From Opitutales bacterium (GTDB lineage: Bacteria; Verrucomicrobiota; Verrucomicrobiia; Opitutales; JAFGAQ01): a DNA stretch of 44,214 nt. The stretch spans positions 1-44,214 of the forward strand of contig JAKSBQ010000099.1 of assembly GCA_022361075.1 (NCBI GenBank). The letters run 5' to 3'. Numbering within the stretch: the first letter of the stretch is position 1; every line of letters starts with the position of its first letter. Both the position numbers and the translations under genes were made by a program. This document shows positions 8,929 through 17,957 of this stretch, in pieces. The notes beneath the pieces were generated by a model, which was not told the DNA's origin, did not search any database, and saw only the letters and a program-made list of their open reading frames with translations.

Positions 8929-9930
8929 ATGAAAGTGCATTCCATCACAAAAAAAATCGCGGTCTTGATGTCAGTTGTCACAGTTGGACTTGCTTCGTTT
9001 TCTCAAGCAAAAGAACCTCTTAAAATTGCCTATAGTGATTGGCCGGGATGGGTCGCGTGGGAAATCGGTATTCAAAAAGATTGGTTTTCAGAAGCTGGGG
9101 TCGAAGTAGAATTTTTATGGTTTGATTATGTAGCTTCTATGGATGCTTATGTGGCCGGGCAAGTCGATGCTGTTCCAATGACGAACGGAGACGCCTTGGT
9201 AACAGGTGCTACTGGAAAACCATCTGTTGGTATCATTTTGAACGATTATTCCAATGGGAATGACATGATTGTTGCTGCACCTGGCATTTCCTCATTGGAA
9301 GAACTTGCGGGTAAATCGGTAGGATTAGAAGAGGGATACGTTATCCACCTCTTATTGCAGAAAGGCATGGAGTTGAAAGGTATGGAGCCTGACTCAATCA
9401 GCATCGTGAACACACCAACAAACGAAACACCGCAGGTGCTGGCTTCCGGAGCCGTTGAGGCTATCGGTGCCTGGCAACCGAATTCCGGACAAGCTCTGAA
9501 GACAGTTGCGGGTTCTACACCTGTATTTACTTCAGCTGACGCACCGGGAATTATTTATGACTTACTGTATGTCGACCCTGAGAGTCTTGAGAAAAGGAAA
9601 GATGACTGGGCAAAGGTCGTAGCGGTTTGGTACAAGATCGTTGATTACCTAAAGGATGAAGATAATATGGATGAAGCGTTGGAAATTCTTGCATCCCGAG
9701 TTTCAATTGAGCCAGAGGAATACGAACCACTTTTCTACGGCACCCATATCCTCTCTCTTGAAGAAGCACTTGAGAAGTGGGAAAAGGCTGAAGGTCTTGG
9801 TTCGGTATATGGGTCTTCGGAAATTGTAGATGGATTTAACGTCAGTGTAGGTGTCTACGAATCAGGACTGGATACAGACAAGTATTTGGATCCTTCTTTT
9901 ACCAAGGCTTATGCAGCCTCTTTGGAGTAG
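8929..9930 (+). CDS. ABC transporter substrate-binding protein (NMT1/TauA-like), probable guanidine or urea importer
   Basis: A 333-residue periplasmic binding protein with a Sec signal peptide (about 1-27, ending SFSQA) and the NMT1/TauA/SsuA-type fold: [11 protein letters not shown], an [15 protein letters not shown] segment, and an [18 protein letters not shown] segment. The family binds small nitrogen or sulfur compounds. Here the gene heads a block ending in carboxylase and allophanate hydrolase genes, so guanidine (or urea) is the inferred ligand. No lipobox is visible, so it should be freely periplasmic. The start is an ATG at the head of the signal peptide; no Shine-Dalgarno sequence is seen. 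The gene is followed by a hairpin (9944-9975). Confidence 0.85.
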   Translation: MKVHSITKKIAVLMSVVTVGLASFSQAKEPLKIAYSDWPGWVAWEIGIQKDWFSEAGVEVEFLWFDYVASMDAYVAGQVDAVPMTNGDALVTGATGKPSVGIILNDYSNGNDMIVAAPGISSLEELAGKSVGLEEGYVIHLLLQKGMELKGMEPDSISIVNTPTNETPQVLASGAVEAIGAWQPNSGQALKTVAGSTPVFTSADAPGIIYDLLYVDPESLEKRKDDWAKVVAVWYKIVDYLKDEDNMDEALEILASRVSIEPEEYEPLFYGTHILSLEEALEKWEKAEGLGSVYGSSEIVDGFNVSVGVYESGLDTDKYLDPSFTKAYAASLE

Positions 9931-9943
9931 TCCATCTTTGTTA

Positions 9944-9975
9944 AGCAGGGGTTTTAACAAATTGGGACCTCTGCT
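9944..9975 (+). terminator. Intercistronic attenuator-like hairpin
   Basis: AGCAGGGG (9944-9951) pairs with CCTCTGCT (9968-9975) with one mismatch, followed by a short TTT. It lies directly after the binding-protein stop and 50 bp before the permease. A leaky terminator here would give more binding protein than membrane parts, a common arrangement in ABC operons. Confidence 0.45.
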
Positions 9976-10026
9976 TTTCATTACGTCCACAGGTCTTTTT
10001 TTTAAAATTAATCCGCAGGGAGGTTT

Positions 10027-11412
10027 ATGTCTACACGAGACGACAAAGGTTGGTTTGCCATCCGTGAACCACTTAGCCAGTCAAAGCAACAAATACTGGT
10101 ATTACTGTCTTTCCTTGGACCCATTTTGACGTGGTGCATTGTAAGTTATACGCCATTTATCTGGCACCCTGATATCCGATTAGATATTTCTGCACAACGA
10201 CAAGGTGTTTCAACTGTGTTTACTGCGGGTGACCATCTCACAAAGTCTTATTATCAGGAATTCGAGCAGTTTATTAGGGATGAAAATGTTCTAATTCTTG
10301 AGCAGCAATCCGGTAAAGCTGAGGCTCCCAAGAATTTGAGTAAGGTCAGGCGGGACAACATCAAGATTTTAAGGCAACTGACACCTATTGCTACCAAGCA
10401 AGGTTGGTTGCCGAAGGACGAGAAAATCCCTGATGAAGATTTGATTGCACTTTGGGAAGCAATTGCGACGAAGCCGGGTGGATTTGAAAAACTCAATGCA
10501 TTAACCGATGAAAACATCACCGTTATTGAGAACAATTGGAATTTACTGAACCGTCATTACCAGGAGACGGGTTCTCTAAAAATGGTATCAGTTCCACTAC
10601 AAAAACTGGTGCCACAGGGCGTTCCGGTAAATCCAGTGTATTTACCTGCGCCTCATGAAGTGTTGCAAAAGGGTTGGTATGAATTCACGAAAAAACCAGA
10701 AAATGACAAACCCTCCATGTGGTCTCGCTTGCGGCATTCGGTTCGTATCGTATTCACAGGATTTCTACTTTCTTGTTTAGTGGGTGTCCCACTTGGAATC
10801 CTTTGTGGAACTTATGATTTTTTCTCGAAGCTTTTTGAGCCATTCATCGATTTCTTTCGATATCTACCAGCGCCTTCATTCAGTACCTTGTTGGTTGCAA
10901 TATTTTTAGCTCATGACGCACCAAAAATTGCTCTGGTTTTTGTGGGCACCTTTTTTCAGCTGGTGTTGGTAGTATCCAAGACCACAACACTACTGGATAA
11001 ATCCCTTCTTGAAGCAGCATTGACACTTGGCGCAAAGCCAAAGTCGCTGATGACGAGAGTGATTGTTCCCGGTATTCTTCCTAATCTCTACAACGATTTG
11101 AGAATCCTCTTAGGGTGGTCTTGGACGTGGTTAGTGATTGCGGAACTTATCGGTGTAAAATCTGGTCTAACAGAGTTCATTGAAACACAGGGTAGATGGC
11201 GCAATTTTGATAGTGTCTTTCCGGTCATTTTTACGATTGGCTTTATTGGTTTCTTTACCGATCAGATTTTGGCTCAACTGCGAGGGCTCTTCTTTCCATG
11301 GACGGGTGAGAAGGTCAGCTTCATTCTCCGAAAATGGATAGATTTTTATCACTGGCTCACAGGAGGCAGGGTCAATGTGACAAATAACCAACATTTACAA
11401 GGATCACAATGA
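10027..11412 (+). CDS. ABC transporter permease with a large extra extracytoplasmic domain
   Basis: A 461-residue inner-membrane permease. The C-terminal half (about 238-440) is a normal SsuC/TauC-type permease with the EAA loop [20 protein letters not shown], which contacts the ATPase. The N-terminal part has a first membrane helix (about 22-47) and then about 170 extra, mostly polar residues before the [10 protein letters not shown] segment, which corresponds to the LPSP segment that follows the first helix in ordinary SsuC permeases. Typical family members are 250-290 residues long. The extra part should face the periplasm and might shape substrate capture. A good ribosome-binding site (GGGAGG) lies 7 bp before the ATG. 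The last codon and stop overlap the ATPase start (ATGA). Confidence 0.85.
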   Translation: MSTRDDKGWFAIREPLSQSKQQILVLLSFLGPILTWCIVSYTPFIWHPDIRLDISAQRQGVSTVFTAGDHLTKSYYQEFEQFIRDENVLILEQQSGKAEAPKNLSKVRRDNIKILRQLTPIATKQGWLPKDEKIPDEDLIALWEAIATKPGGFEKLNALTDENITVIENNWNLLNRHYQETGSLKMVSVPLQKLVPQGVPVNPVYLPAPHEVLQKGWYEFTKKPENDKPSMWSRLRHSVRIVFTGFLLSCLVGVPLGILCGTYDFFSKLFEPFIDFFRYLPAPSFSTLLVAIFLAHDAPKIALVFVGTFFQLVLVVSKTTTLLDKSLLEAALTLGAKPKSLMTRVIVPGILPNLYNDLRILLGWSWTWLVIAELIGVKSGLTEFIETQGRWRNFDSVFPVIFTIGFIGFFTDQILAQLRGLFFPWTGEKVSFILRKWIDFYHWLTGGRVNVTNNQHLQGSQ

Positions 11413-12305
11413 CGAGCATAGATTTACCTGACTACAAAAGGCAGTCATCGGATGTAGCGAGTCGTTTTGAGGAGCTAAAAAATCGTCCGGTTAAATTGGA
11501 GGTGAAGAACCTGCAAAAGATTTTCCAATCCAAACAAGGACCCGTTCAGGCACTGAAGGACATCAATTTTAAAACACATCGTCGCGAATTCTTATCTGTT
11601 ATTGGACCGAGTGGTTGTGGAAAATCCACTTTGATCAGAATTCTTGCCGGGCTGGAGATTCCGACTTCTGGAGATGTCTTATTGGAGGGAACCGCTGTGA
11701 AAGGGCCCGGGCCTGATCGCGGAATGGTCTTTCAGGGCTATACGCTCTTTCCGTGGTTAACGGTGAAGAAGAACGTCATGTTCGGCCTGACTATAGCCGG
11801 AAATTCTGAAACAAAGGCAGAATCTGAAGCCATGCAATGGATCGAATTGGTAGGTCTCAAGAAATTCGCTGATTCTTATCCGAGCCAATTATCGGGTGGA
11901 ATGAAGCAACGGGTAGCAATAGCCCGGGCTTTAGCGAATCAGCCGAGAGTTTTGCTTATGGATGAACCATTTGGAGCACTCGACGCCCAAACTCGTGCCC
12001 ACATGCAGTCCTATCTACTTGAGATATGGCGAAACATAGACATCACGATTATCTTTATCACACACGATCTGGATGAGGCGGTTTATCTTTCGGATAGAGT
12101 TCTTGTTTTGAAAGCGAATCCTGGTGAGGTTCAGGAAATGATAGAAGTTCCTGTAGCCCGTCCACGCGATCCGGATCAGTTCCTTGAACCTGAATTTTTA
12201 GCAACTAAACGTCATTTAGAACATCTGATTCACCCACCTTCAAAACAGCAGAAGTCACCTATGCCGATTACTCGAATGACTGAAGTCGGAGACAATGTAG
12301 AATAG
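11409..12305 (+). CDS. ABC transporter ATPase (nitrate/taurine/sulfonate type)
   Basis: A 298-residue ATPase energising the importer. Walker [10 protein letters not shown] (about 66-74), Q-loop in [10 protein letters not shown], signature LSGGMKQR (about 161-168), Walker B VLLMDEP (about 181-187) and the switch His in FITHDLDEA are all intact. About 35 residues precede the first strand, longer than in SsuB/TauB, and a tail of about 45 residues follows the core. It overlaps the permease gene by 4 bp, which fits tight co-translation. Confidence 0.92.
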   Translation: MTSIDLPDYKRQSSDVASRFEELKNRPVKLEVKNLQKIFQSKQGPVQALKDINFKTHRREFLSVIGPSGCGKSTLIRILAGLEIPTSGDVLLEGTAVKGPGPDRGMVFQGYTLFPWLTVKKNVMFGLTIAGNSETKAESEAMQWIELVGLKKFADSYPSQLSGGMKQRVAIARALANQPRVLLMDEPFGALDAQTRAHMQSYLLEIWRNIDITIIFITHDLDEAVYLSDRVLVLKANPGEVQEMIEVPVARPRDPDQFLEPEFLATKRHLEHLIHPPSKQQKSPMPITRMTEVGDNVE

Positions 12306-12355
12306 TTTGTTCAATGATTAGCGACAATAATGAGGGCAGAATTAGCTTCATGAAG

Positions 12356-12383
12356 TTATTACAAAATTTAATAAACGTAATAC
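12356..12383 (+). promoter_or_regulatory. Candidate NikR-type operator B, upstream of the regulator gene
   Basis: TTATTAC (12356-12362), 14 bp, then GTAATAC (12377-12383). The left arm matches the reverse complement of the right arm at 6 of 7 positions. Total length is 28 bp, the same as element 8883-8910 and as the E. coli NikR operator. The right arm ends 40 bp before the regulator ATG, so autoregulation is the simplest reading. A further TAATATT (12384-12390) abuts it. Confidence 0.5.
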
Positions 12384-12423
12384 TAATATTGCAAATTTTT
12401 CCTTTCATCCTTCACATCAACTC

Positions 12424-12891
12424 ATGAGCAACCCACTAAAGAGCACTGATAAGAAATCTCCACTACAGCGTATTAGTATCACCATTAATAATGAGGTTTT
12501 GTCGCAGTTGGATGAAATGGTGAAAACAAGGGGATACGCAAACCGATCTCAGGCCATCAATGAAATCCTCAAAAGAGAAGTTACCAACCACAACTTCGAA
12601 ACCGGAGAAGAGATCATGGCTGGTAGTATCACGTTGATCTATGACAATCAAAAATCGAATCTGCAGAGCAAATTAGCGAATGTACAAAGAAAGCACATCA
12701 ACGAAGTGATAAGCAGTTTGCATGTGTTATTGGAAAATGACCACACGATGGAGGTTCTTATCGTGCAAGGGTCTGCAGATAAGTTAAGAGACATTGCGAA
12801 TGAACTCATCACTACGCGTGGTGTCCTTAGCGGGACTCTGACACTGACAACAACTATCATGCCTCCAATTCATCAGAAATCCGACGTTTAG
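12424..12891 (+). CDS. NikR-family ribbon-helix-helix regulator lacking most nickel ligands
   Basis: A 155-residue protein that aligns end to end, without gaps over its last 85 residues, with E. coli NikR as I remember it. An N-terminal ribbon-helix-helix DNA-binding domain (QRISITINNEVLSQLDEM, then RGYANRSQAINEILKREV, about 15-53) is followed by an ACT-like C-terminal domain (about 65-145). NikR senses nickel through His76, His87, His89 and Cys95. Here the equivalents are Arg89, His100, Leu102 and Thr108, so only His100 remains. His91 and His107 lie close by and could form a different site. The protein has about 13 extra residues before the DNA-binding strand. It sits inside the guanidine block with two matching candidate operators, so local control and a new ligand are inferred. 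No Shine-Dalgarno sequence is visible. Family assignment is firm; the ligand is unknown. Confidence 0.88.
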   Translation: MSNPLKSTDKKSPLQRISITINNEVLSQLDEMVKTRGYANRSQAINEILKREVTNHNFETGEEIMAGSITLIYDNQKSNLQSKLANVQRKHINEVISSLHVLLENDHTMEVLIVQGSADKLRDIANELITTRGVLSGTLTLTTTIMPPIHQKSDV

Positions 12892-12912
12892 AAATCTCGA
12901 ATCTTTTAAAAT

Positions 12913-13638
12913 ATGAAAGAAAATAAACTTATCTTTACAACGGACATCCCTGGCGCAGGAATGTGGTCCAGAGTCATTGGAAGGGGCAAAACACTTCGAC
13001 TAATTGATGTGGAAGGTGGAGCCAATGTTTCGACCTTGTTTTACAACGCTTTCGAAAAACAAGAGCGATACAATATGCCTGATACCTTGAAAGGACAGCA
13101 TATCTTCTACCTTCAACATCCGTTTTGCATCCATTCGGACATGGGTCGTTTGTTCGCATCTATCACTGAGGATACAGCTGGATGGCATGATACTGTTTGC
13201 GGAGTAAATAACGCCGATGACGTGGCATCCAAATATGGATCAAAAACTTTTCAGGAGGTCCACAATGACTTCTACAAAGATGGATTGAACTGCTTTCTAA
13301 TAGAACTCGCGAAATGGGGTCTTGGTGAGCGGGATTTGGTGCCCAATATCAATTTTTTTAGTAAGGTGATCCCTGATGCAGAAGGGAAACTCTCTTATGT
13401 CGAAGGAGCGAGTGAACCAGGAAGTCACATCGATCTCAAGATGGAGCTTGATACCTTGGTTGTTCTTAACACCTGTCAACATCCACTCGATCCGTCGACC
13501 GACTGGAACCCCAAACCAATAAGGATCGAGGTATACGACTCAAATCCTACGACAATTGATGATCCTTGCATAAGGTCACGTTCGGAAAATTTAAGGGCGT
13601 TCGAAAATACCTACAACTATAACGCTATGAGATTCTAA
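12913..13638 (+). CDS. DUF1989 protein, probable carboxyguanidine deiminase subunit (UAAP1-type)
   Basis: A 241-residue DUF1989 protein, the type long called urea carboxylase-associated protein. Proteins of this pair have been shown to form carboxyguanidine deiminase (CgdAB), which turns carboxyguanidine into allophanate and ammonia. Visible family marks are [22 protein letters not shown] near residues 24-45, [11 protein letters not shown] (about 88-98), [11 protein letters not shown] (about 140-150) and [12 protein letters not shown] (about 188-199). The conserved His and Cys in these stretches are candidate metal ligands. Which of the two subunits corresponds to CgdA or CgdB I cannot settle. 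It is separated from the regulator by 21 bp and from its partner by 19 bp. Confidence 0.82.
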   Translation: MKENKLIFTTDIPGAGMWSRVIGRGKTLRLIDVEGGANVSTLFYNAFEKQERYNMPDTLKGQHIFYLQHPFCIHSDMGRLFASITEDTAGWHDTVCGVNNADDVASKYGSKTFQEVHNDFYKDGLNCFLIELAKWGLGERDLVPNINFFSKVIPDAEGKLSYVEGASEPGSHIDLKMELDTLVVLNTCQHPLDPSTDWNPKPIRIEVYDSNPTTIDDPCIRSRSENLRAFENTYNYNAMRF

Positions 13639-13657
13639 CTTCAGTACGGATATTACT

Positions 13658-14299
13658 ATGAAAGAAAGTCAGTTTTTAGAAGAAGATGCAGTCTTCAGTG
13701 AGGTGGTCCCTGCTGGAGAATATTGGGTTCATGAAATCAAAAAGGATCAAACGCTTCGCATACTGGATATGGAAGGTAACCAAGCGGCAGACACTTTGTT
13801 CTACGATTCGCATGACCCACTCAACCGTTACAGTGCTTCAGATACCATCGCCAAGCAGGGATCGCTATACCTCACTTCCGGTAGCGAACTGATTTCCACT
13901 CGGGGCGATGTTTTGGCTGAAATTGTTGCAGACACATGCGGCCGACATGACACCCTCGGAGGTGCTTGTTCAAGAGAGAGTAATACCATGCGCTACTGCC
14001 ATTCCAAGGAACATATGCATGCTTGCCGTGACATTTTTATCTCAGCAATCCAACAATGGCAGCCGGGAATGGATAAGAGGGACATTACCTGTAACATCAA
14101 CTTCTTTATGAATGTGCCGGTAACGCCTGAAGGGAAGTTAACTTTCGCGGATGGAATATCTGCTGCTGGACGTTATGTAGAACTTAAAGCGCATCGGGAT
14201 TTAGTGTGTGTGATGTCAAATTGCCCGCAATTGAACAATCCATGTAACGCTTATAACCCAACTCCAGTGAAGATGTTCATTTGGAATAGTCCTGAATAA
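13658..14299 (+). CDS. DUF1989 protein, probable carboxyguanidine deiminase partner subunit (UAAP2-type)
   Basis: A 213-residue paralogue of the preceding gene product; the two share the layout [43 protein letters not shown] and [12 protein letters not shown]. This copy is richer in Cys and His ([16 protein letters not shown]), so it may carry the metal-binding active site while its partner is more of a support; that is inference. In characterised systems both proteins are needed for deiminase activity, and their presence between importer and carboxylase points to guanidine as the true substrate of the pathway. It ends 43 bp before the carboxylase. Confidence 0.82.
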   Translation: MKESQFLEEDAVFSEVVPAGEYWVHEIKKDQTLRILDMEGNQAADTLFYDSHDPLNRYSASDTIAKQGSLYLTSGSELISTRGDVLAEIVADTCGRHDTLGGACSRESNTMRYCHSKEHMHACRDIFISAIQQWQPGMDKRDITCNINFFMNVPVTPEGKLTFADGISAAGRYVELKAHRDLVCVMSNCPQLNNPCNAYNPTPVKMFIWNSPE

Positions 14300-14342
14300 G
14301 GAGCATCAGTGACCAAGTAGGAATCCATCAATAAGCTACCTT

Positions 14343-17300
14343 ATGTTTAAAAAAGTACTGATCGCAAATCGGGGAGAAATTGCCTGTCGGATTGAAAAAA
14401 CCCTGCGAAAGATGGGCATTCTCAGCGTGGCAGTTTATTCTGACGTGGATCGAAATTCCAAACATGTATTGGAAGCTGACCAATCTTATGCACTCGGGGA
14501 TGGTCCGGCTAAGCAGACTTACCTGGACATAGAAAAAATCATCTCAATCGCAAAATCTTCAGGTGCAGAAGCCATTCATCCCGGATATGGGTTTTTGAGC
14601 GAGAATGCTGAGTTTGCGAAAGCATGCACTGATCAGAGCATTGTGTTTATCGGTCCCAGGCAGAAGCACATTCTAGATTTCGGGCTCAAACACCGAGCTC
14701 GAGAAATTGCTGAGAGCGCGAATGTTCCTTTGTTACCAGGATCGGGTGTGTTATCTGGTGTAGATGAAGCATTGGTTGAGGCTGCTCGAATTGGTTACCC
14801 AGTCATGCTTAAGAGCACTGCTGGTGGCGGTGGTATTGGTATGCGTCTGTGTCATTCTGAGGACGAGCTCAAAAACGAATACATCAAGGTATCAGATCTC
14901 GCTGCCAATAATTTTGGAAATACGGAATTATTTTTGGAGAAATTTGTAGAATCTGCGCGTCACATTGAAGTTCAGATATTTGGGGATCAACACGGTGCTG
15001 TAAGGCATTTTGGTGAACGGGATTGTTCGGTTCAAAGGAGAAATCAGAAAGTAATAGAAGAAACTCCCGCTCCGGGACTAAGTGATGAAGTTCGAGAGGA
15101 ACTCCATAATACTGCAGTTAATTTGGCTAAGAAAGTGGATTACGAATCTGCCGGTACGGTTGAGTTTATCTATGATCGTAAGACGGATGAGTTTTATTTT
15201 CTCGAGGTAAACACGAGGCTTCAGGTCGAGCACGGTGTGACTGAGGAGGTCTATGAAGTTGATTTAGTGGAATGGATGATTCGGGTTGCAGATGGACAGG
15301 CTATTCCAATGGACAAATTCCTGGATTCTACAGGACACGCTATCGAACTTCGCATTTATGCAGAAGATCCAAACCGAGGTTTTTTACCATCATCTGGCCT
15401 GTTGAGTCATGTTGAATATCCTGAGGATGTGCGAATGGATACATGGGTGGAGAGTGGAACTGAGGTATCTGCTTTATACGATCCGCTGTTAGCCAAGTTA
15501 GTGGTTAAGGAGTCGGGTCGTGATGCATGTATTGCAAAGACCATTGAATCGGTGGCAAAAAGCACGTTCTATGGAGTGCGTACCAATCTGAGTTATTTGA
15601 AGCAAATCCTTAATGATGAGGGCTTTAAGGCAGGTAAAGTATATACCAAATTACTGGATGGATTCTATGCCGATGAATCCACCTTTGAAGTGCTGGATGG
15701 TGGAGTTTTGACAACCATCCAGGATTATCCCGGCAGACCATATTACTGGAATGTAGGAGTGCCTCCTTCAGGTCCGATGGACGATTTGAATTTTCGTCTG
15801 GGTAATTCGATTTTGGGCAATGATGAAAACTGTGCTGGATTGGAATGCACTGTTATTGGCCCAACTTTAAAATTTACTAGTGAAAGTGCTGTATGTGTGA
15901 CAGGTGCTTCGACACCGGTTTTCAAAAACGGAAAACCTGTTGCTATGAATCGATGCATTCCGATAAAGGCCGGAGATATTTTCAAGGTTGGAGCTGTTGG
16001 GTCGGTGGGTAAAAGAGTATACATTCTGTTCTCTGGCGGATTGGATGTACCTGAGTACTTGGGTAGTCGATCGACTTTCGATTTGGGCAAGTTTGGTGGG
16101 CATTGTGGTCGGAAACTTCTAACTGGGGATGTCATCCCTTTGAAGGAAATTTCTGGAACTACTATTGACGTTGTAGCTACGTGGGTTCCCGAAATTACTA
16201 ATGAGTGGAAGCTGAGAGTGCTTTATGGTCCCCATGGTGCACCTGACTTTTTCACAGATTCGGACATGGAGTCGTTCTTTTCCGCTGAATGGAAGGTGCA
16301 TTATAATTCTGCAAGAACAGGTGTGCGTTTGATAGGGCCCAAACCGGAGTGGGCAAGAAACGATGGCGGAGAAGCAGGGCTTCACCCGTCGAACATTCAT
16401 GACAATGCATATGCGATCGGTTCAGTGGATTTTACTGGAGATATGCCCGTCATTCTAGGGCCAGATGGTCCTAGTTTAGGTGGTTTCGTCTGTCCAGTTA
16501 CGGTGATTCGGGCAGACCTATGGAAATGTGGACAACTCAATGCAGGAGATACGGTAAGATTCGAGTTGGTAAAGGCTGATGAAGCGGATGAACTATACGG
16601 TGACCAGGAGGATGCGATCCAAAATCTGAAAAATCCGCGTCTGCTAAAGTATTCTTCGATCCACTTCAAGCAGACATCTCCAGTGCTAAATGCATACGAA
16701 TCGAAAGCGGATGAACTCAAGGTGGTCCATCGTAGGTCTGGTGAGAGCAATTTGTTGATCGAATATGGTGAACCCATTCTGGACATTAAGTTGAGAGCTA
16801 AAGCTCAGGCTTTGATGGGTTGGTTGAGGGAGAGTGATATTGATGGAATCACTGATTTAACACCCGGTATTCGATCGGTGCAGATTCAATTTGATCCTAA
16901 GAAGTTAAAAATCAATGAGTTATCAAAGCTCTTAGTTGAATCTGAAGACCAATTGCAACCTGTCGACGAGATGGAGTTTCCGTCGCGGATAATTCGTTTG
17001 CCGTTGAGTTGGGATGATCCCTCCACGCAACTTGCGATCGAGAAGTATCAACAATCTGTAAGGAAAGACGCACCATGGTGCCCGAGTAATATCGAATTTA
17101 TTCGTCGTATCAATGGCCTTGACTCAATTGAGCAAGTTAAGGACATCGTGTTTAGTGCATCCTATCTGGTGATGGGTCTTGGCGATGTTTATTTGGGGGC
17201 ACCTGTTGCTACGCCACTCGATCCTCGTCATCGATTAGTGACGACAAAATATAATCCTGCCCGGACTTGGACACCTGAAAATGCAGTGGGAATTGGAGGT

Positions 17301-17927
17301 GCTTATCTGTGCATCTATGGCATGGAGGGTCCTGGAGGATATCAGTTTGTTGGCAGAACGATTCAGATGTGGAATCGATATCGGCAAACGCGTTGTTTTG
17401 AGAAAGGATCGCCGTGGTTATTGAGGTTTTTTGATCAGATTCAATTTTACCCGGTATCGACAGACGAACTTCTGCAGATGAGAGAAGATTTCATCTATGA
17501 TCACTACAGTCCCGAGATTACAGAGGAACGTTTTTCAGTTGGTGAATATATTCGGTTTTTGGAGAATGAGAATTTATCGATTTCGGCTTTTCAAAAAGTT
17601 CAACGTGATGCCTTTGAAGCTGAGCGAAGGCGTTGGGAAGAACAGGGACAGGAGATGAAGTTTGATGAAACTTTTGAAGAACCTCCTGATGACGGGCATG
17701 AAAACTTAGATGGGTTAACAAAACTCGAAGCTCCTATGCATGGAAGTGTTTGGAAAGTTTTGGTTGAGGTTGGAGATGAAGTTAATGAGGGGCAGGAGCT
17801 TGTCCTGATTGAAAGCATGAAAATGGAGGTTCCTGTAAAAGCTGCAACGTCCGGTGTGGTGGAATCGATACTAAGTCAGGAGGGACAACCTGTTCATCCG
17901 GGAAAATCACTCTTACTCATCAAATAG
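14343..17927 (+). CDS. Biotin-dependent guanidine/urea carboxylase
   Basis: A 1194-residue single-chain carboxylase. Domain order: biotin carboxylase (about 1-450, with the ATP-binding glycine loop KSTAGGGGIGMRL and FLEVNTRLQVEHGVTEEV), a carboxyltransferase region made of a KipA-like (about 455-780) and a KipI-like part (about 795-1010), and a biotin carrier domain at the end with ESMKM, whose Lys1160 takes the biotin. It uses ATP and bicarbonate to carboxylate guanidine (or urea). The length and the absence of a fused hydrolase match bacterial enzymes rather than the fungal fused amidolyase. With two DUF1989 genes next to it, guanidine is the more likely substrate; the literature reports that related operon enzymes prefer guanidine. 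I could not identify the substrate-selecting residue with certainty. Confidence 0.92.
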   Translation: MFKKVLIANRGEIACRIEKTLRKMGILSVAVYSDVDRNSKHVLEADQSYALGDGPAKQTYLDIEKIISIAKSSGAEAIHPGYGFLSENAEFAKACTDQSIVFIGPRQKHILDFGLKHRAREIAESANVPLLPGSGVLSGVDEALVEAARIGYPVMLKSTAGGGGIGMRLCHSEDELKNEYIKVSDLAANNFGNTELFLEKFVESARHIEVQIFGDQHGAVRHFGERDCSVQRRNQKVIEETPAPGLSDEVREELHNTAVNLAKKVDYESAGTVEFIYDRKTDEFYFLEVNTRLQVEHGVTEEVYEVDLVEWMIRVADGQAIPMDKFLDSTGHAIELRIYAEDPNRGFLPSSGLLSHVEYPEDVRMDTWVESGTEVSALYDPLLAKLVVKESGRDACIAKTIESVAKSTFYGVRTNLSYLKQILNDEGFKAGKVYTKLLDGFYADESTFEVLDGGVLTTIQDYPGRPYYWNVGVPPSGPMDDLNFRLGNSILGNDENCAGLECTVIGPTLKFTSESAVCVTGASTPVFKNGKPVAMNRCIPIKAGDIFKVGAVGSVGKRVYILFSGGLDVPEYLGSRSTFDLGKFGGHCGRKLLTGDVIPLKEISGTTIDVVATWVPEITNEWKLRVLYGPHGAPDFFTDSDMESFFSAEWKVHYNSARTGVRLIGPKPEWARNDGGEAGLHPSNIHDNAYAIGSVDFTGDMPVILGPDGPSLGGFVCPVTVIRADLWKCGQLNAGDTVRFELVKADEADELYGDQEDAIQNLKNPRLLKYSSIHFKQTSPVLNAYESKADELKVVHRRSGESNLLIEYGEPILDIKLRAKAQALMGWLRESDIDGITDLTPGIRSVQIQFDPKKLKINELSKLLVESEDQLQPVDEMEFPSRIIRLPLSWDDPSTQLAIEKYQQSVRKDAPWCPSNIEFIRRINGLDSIEQVKDIVFSASYLVMGLGDVYLGAPVATPLDPRHRLVTTKYNPARTWTPENAVGIGGAYLCIYGMEGPGGYQFVGRTIQMWNRYRQTRCFEKGSPWLLRFFDQIQFYPVSTDELLQMREDFIYDHYSPEITEERFSVGEYIRFLENENLSISAFQKVQRDAFEAERRRWEEQGQEMKFDETFEEPPDDGHENLDGLTKLEAPMHGSVWKVLVEVGDEVNEGQELVLIESMKMEVPVKAATSGVVESILSQEGQPVHPGKSLLLIK

Positions 17928-17957
17928 CTCTAATTGAAATCTGACTCTAGAAATAAA

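Noticed and set aside
14343-17927. Plain urea carboxylase assignment
   Set aside because: Not excluded by the enzyme alone, but the two DUF1989 genes make guanidine the better-supported substrate.
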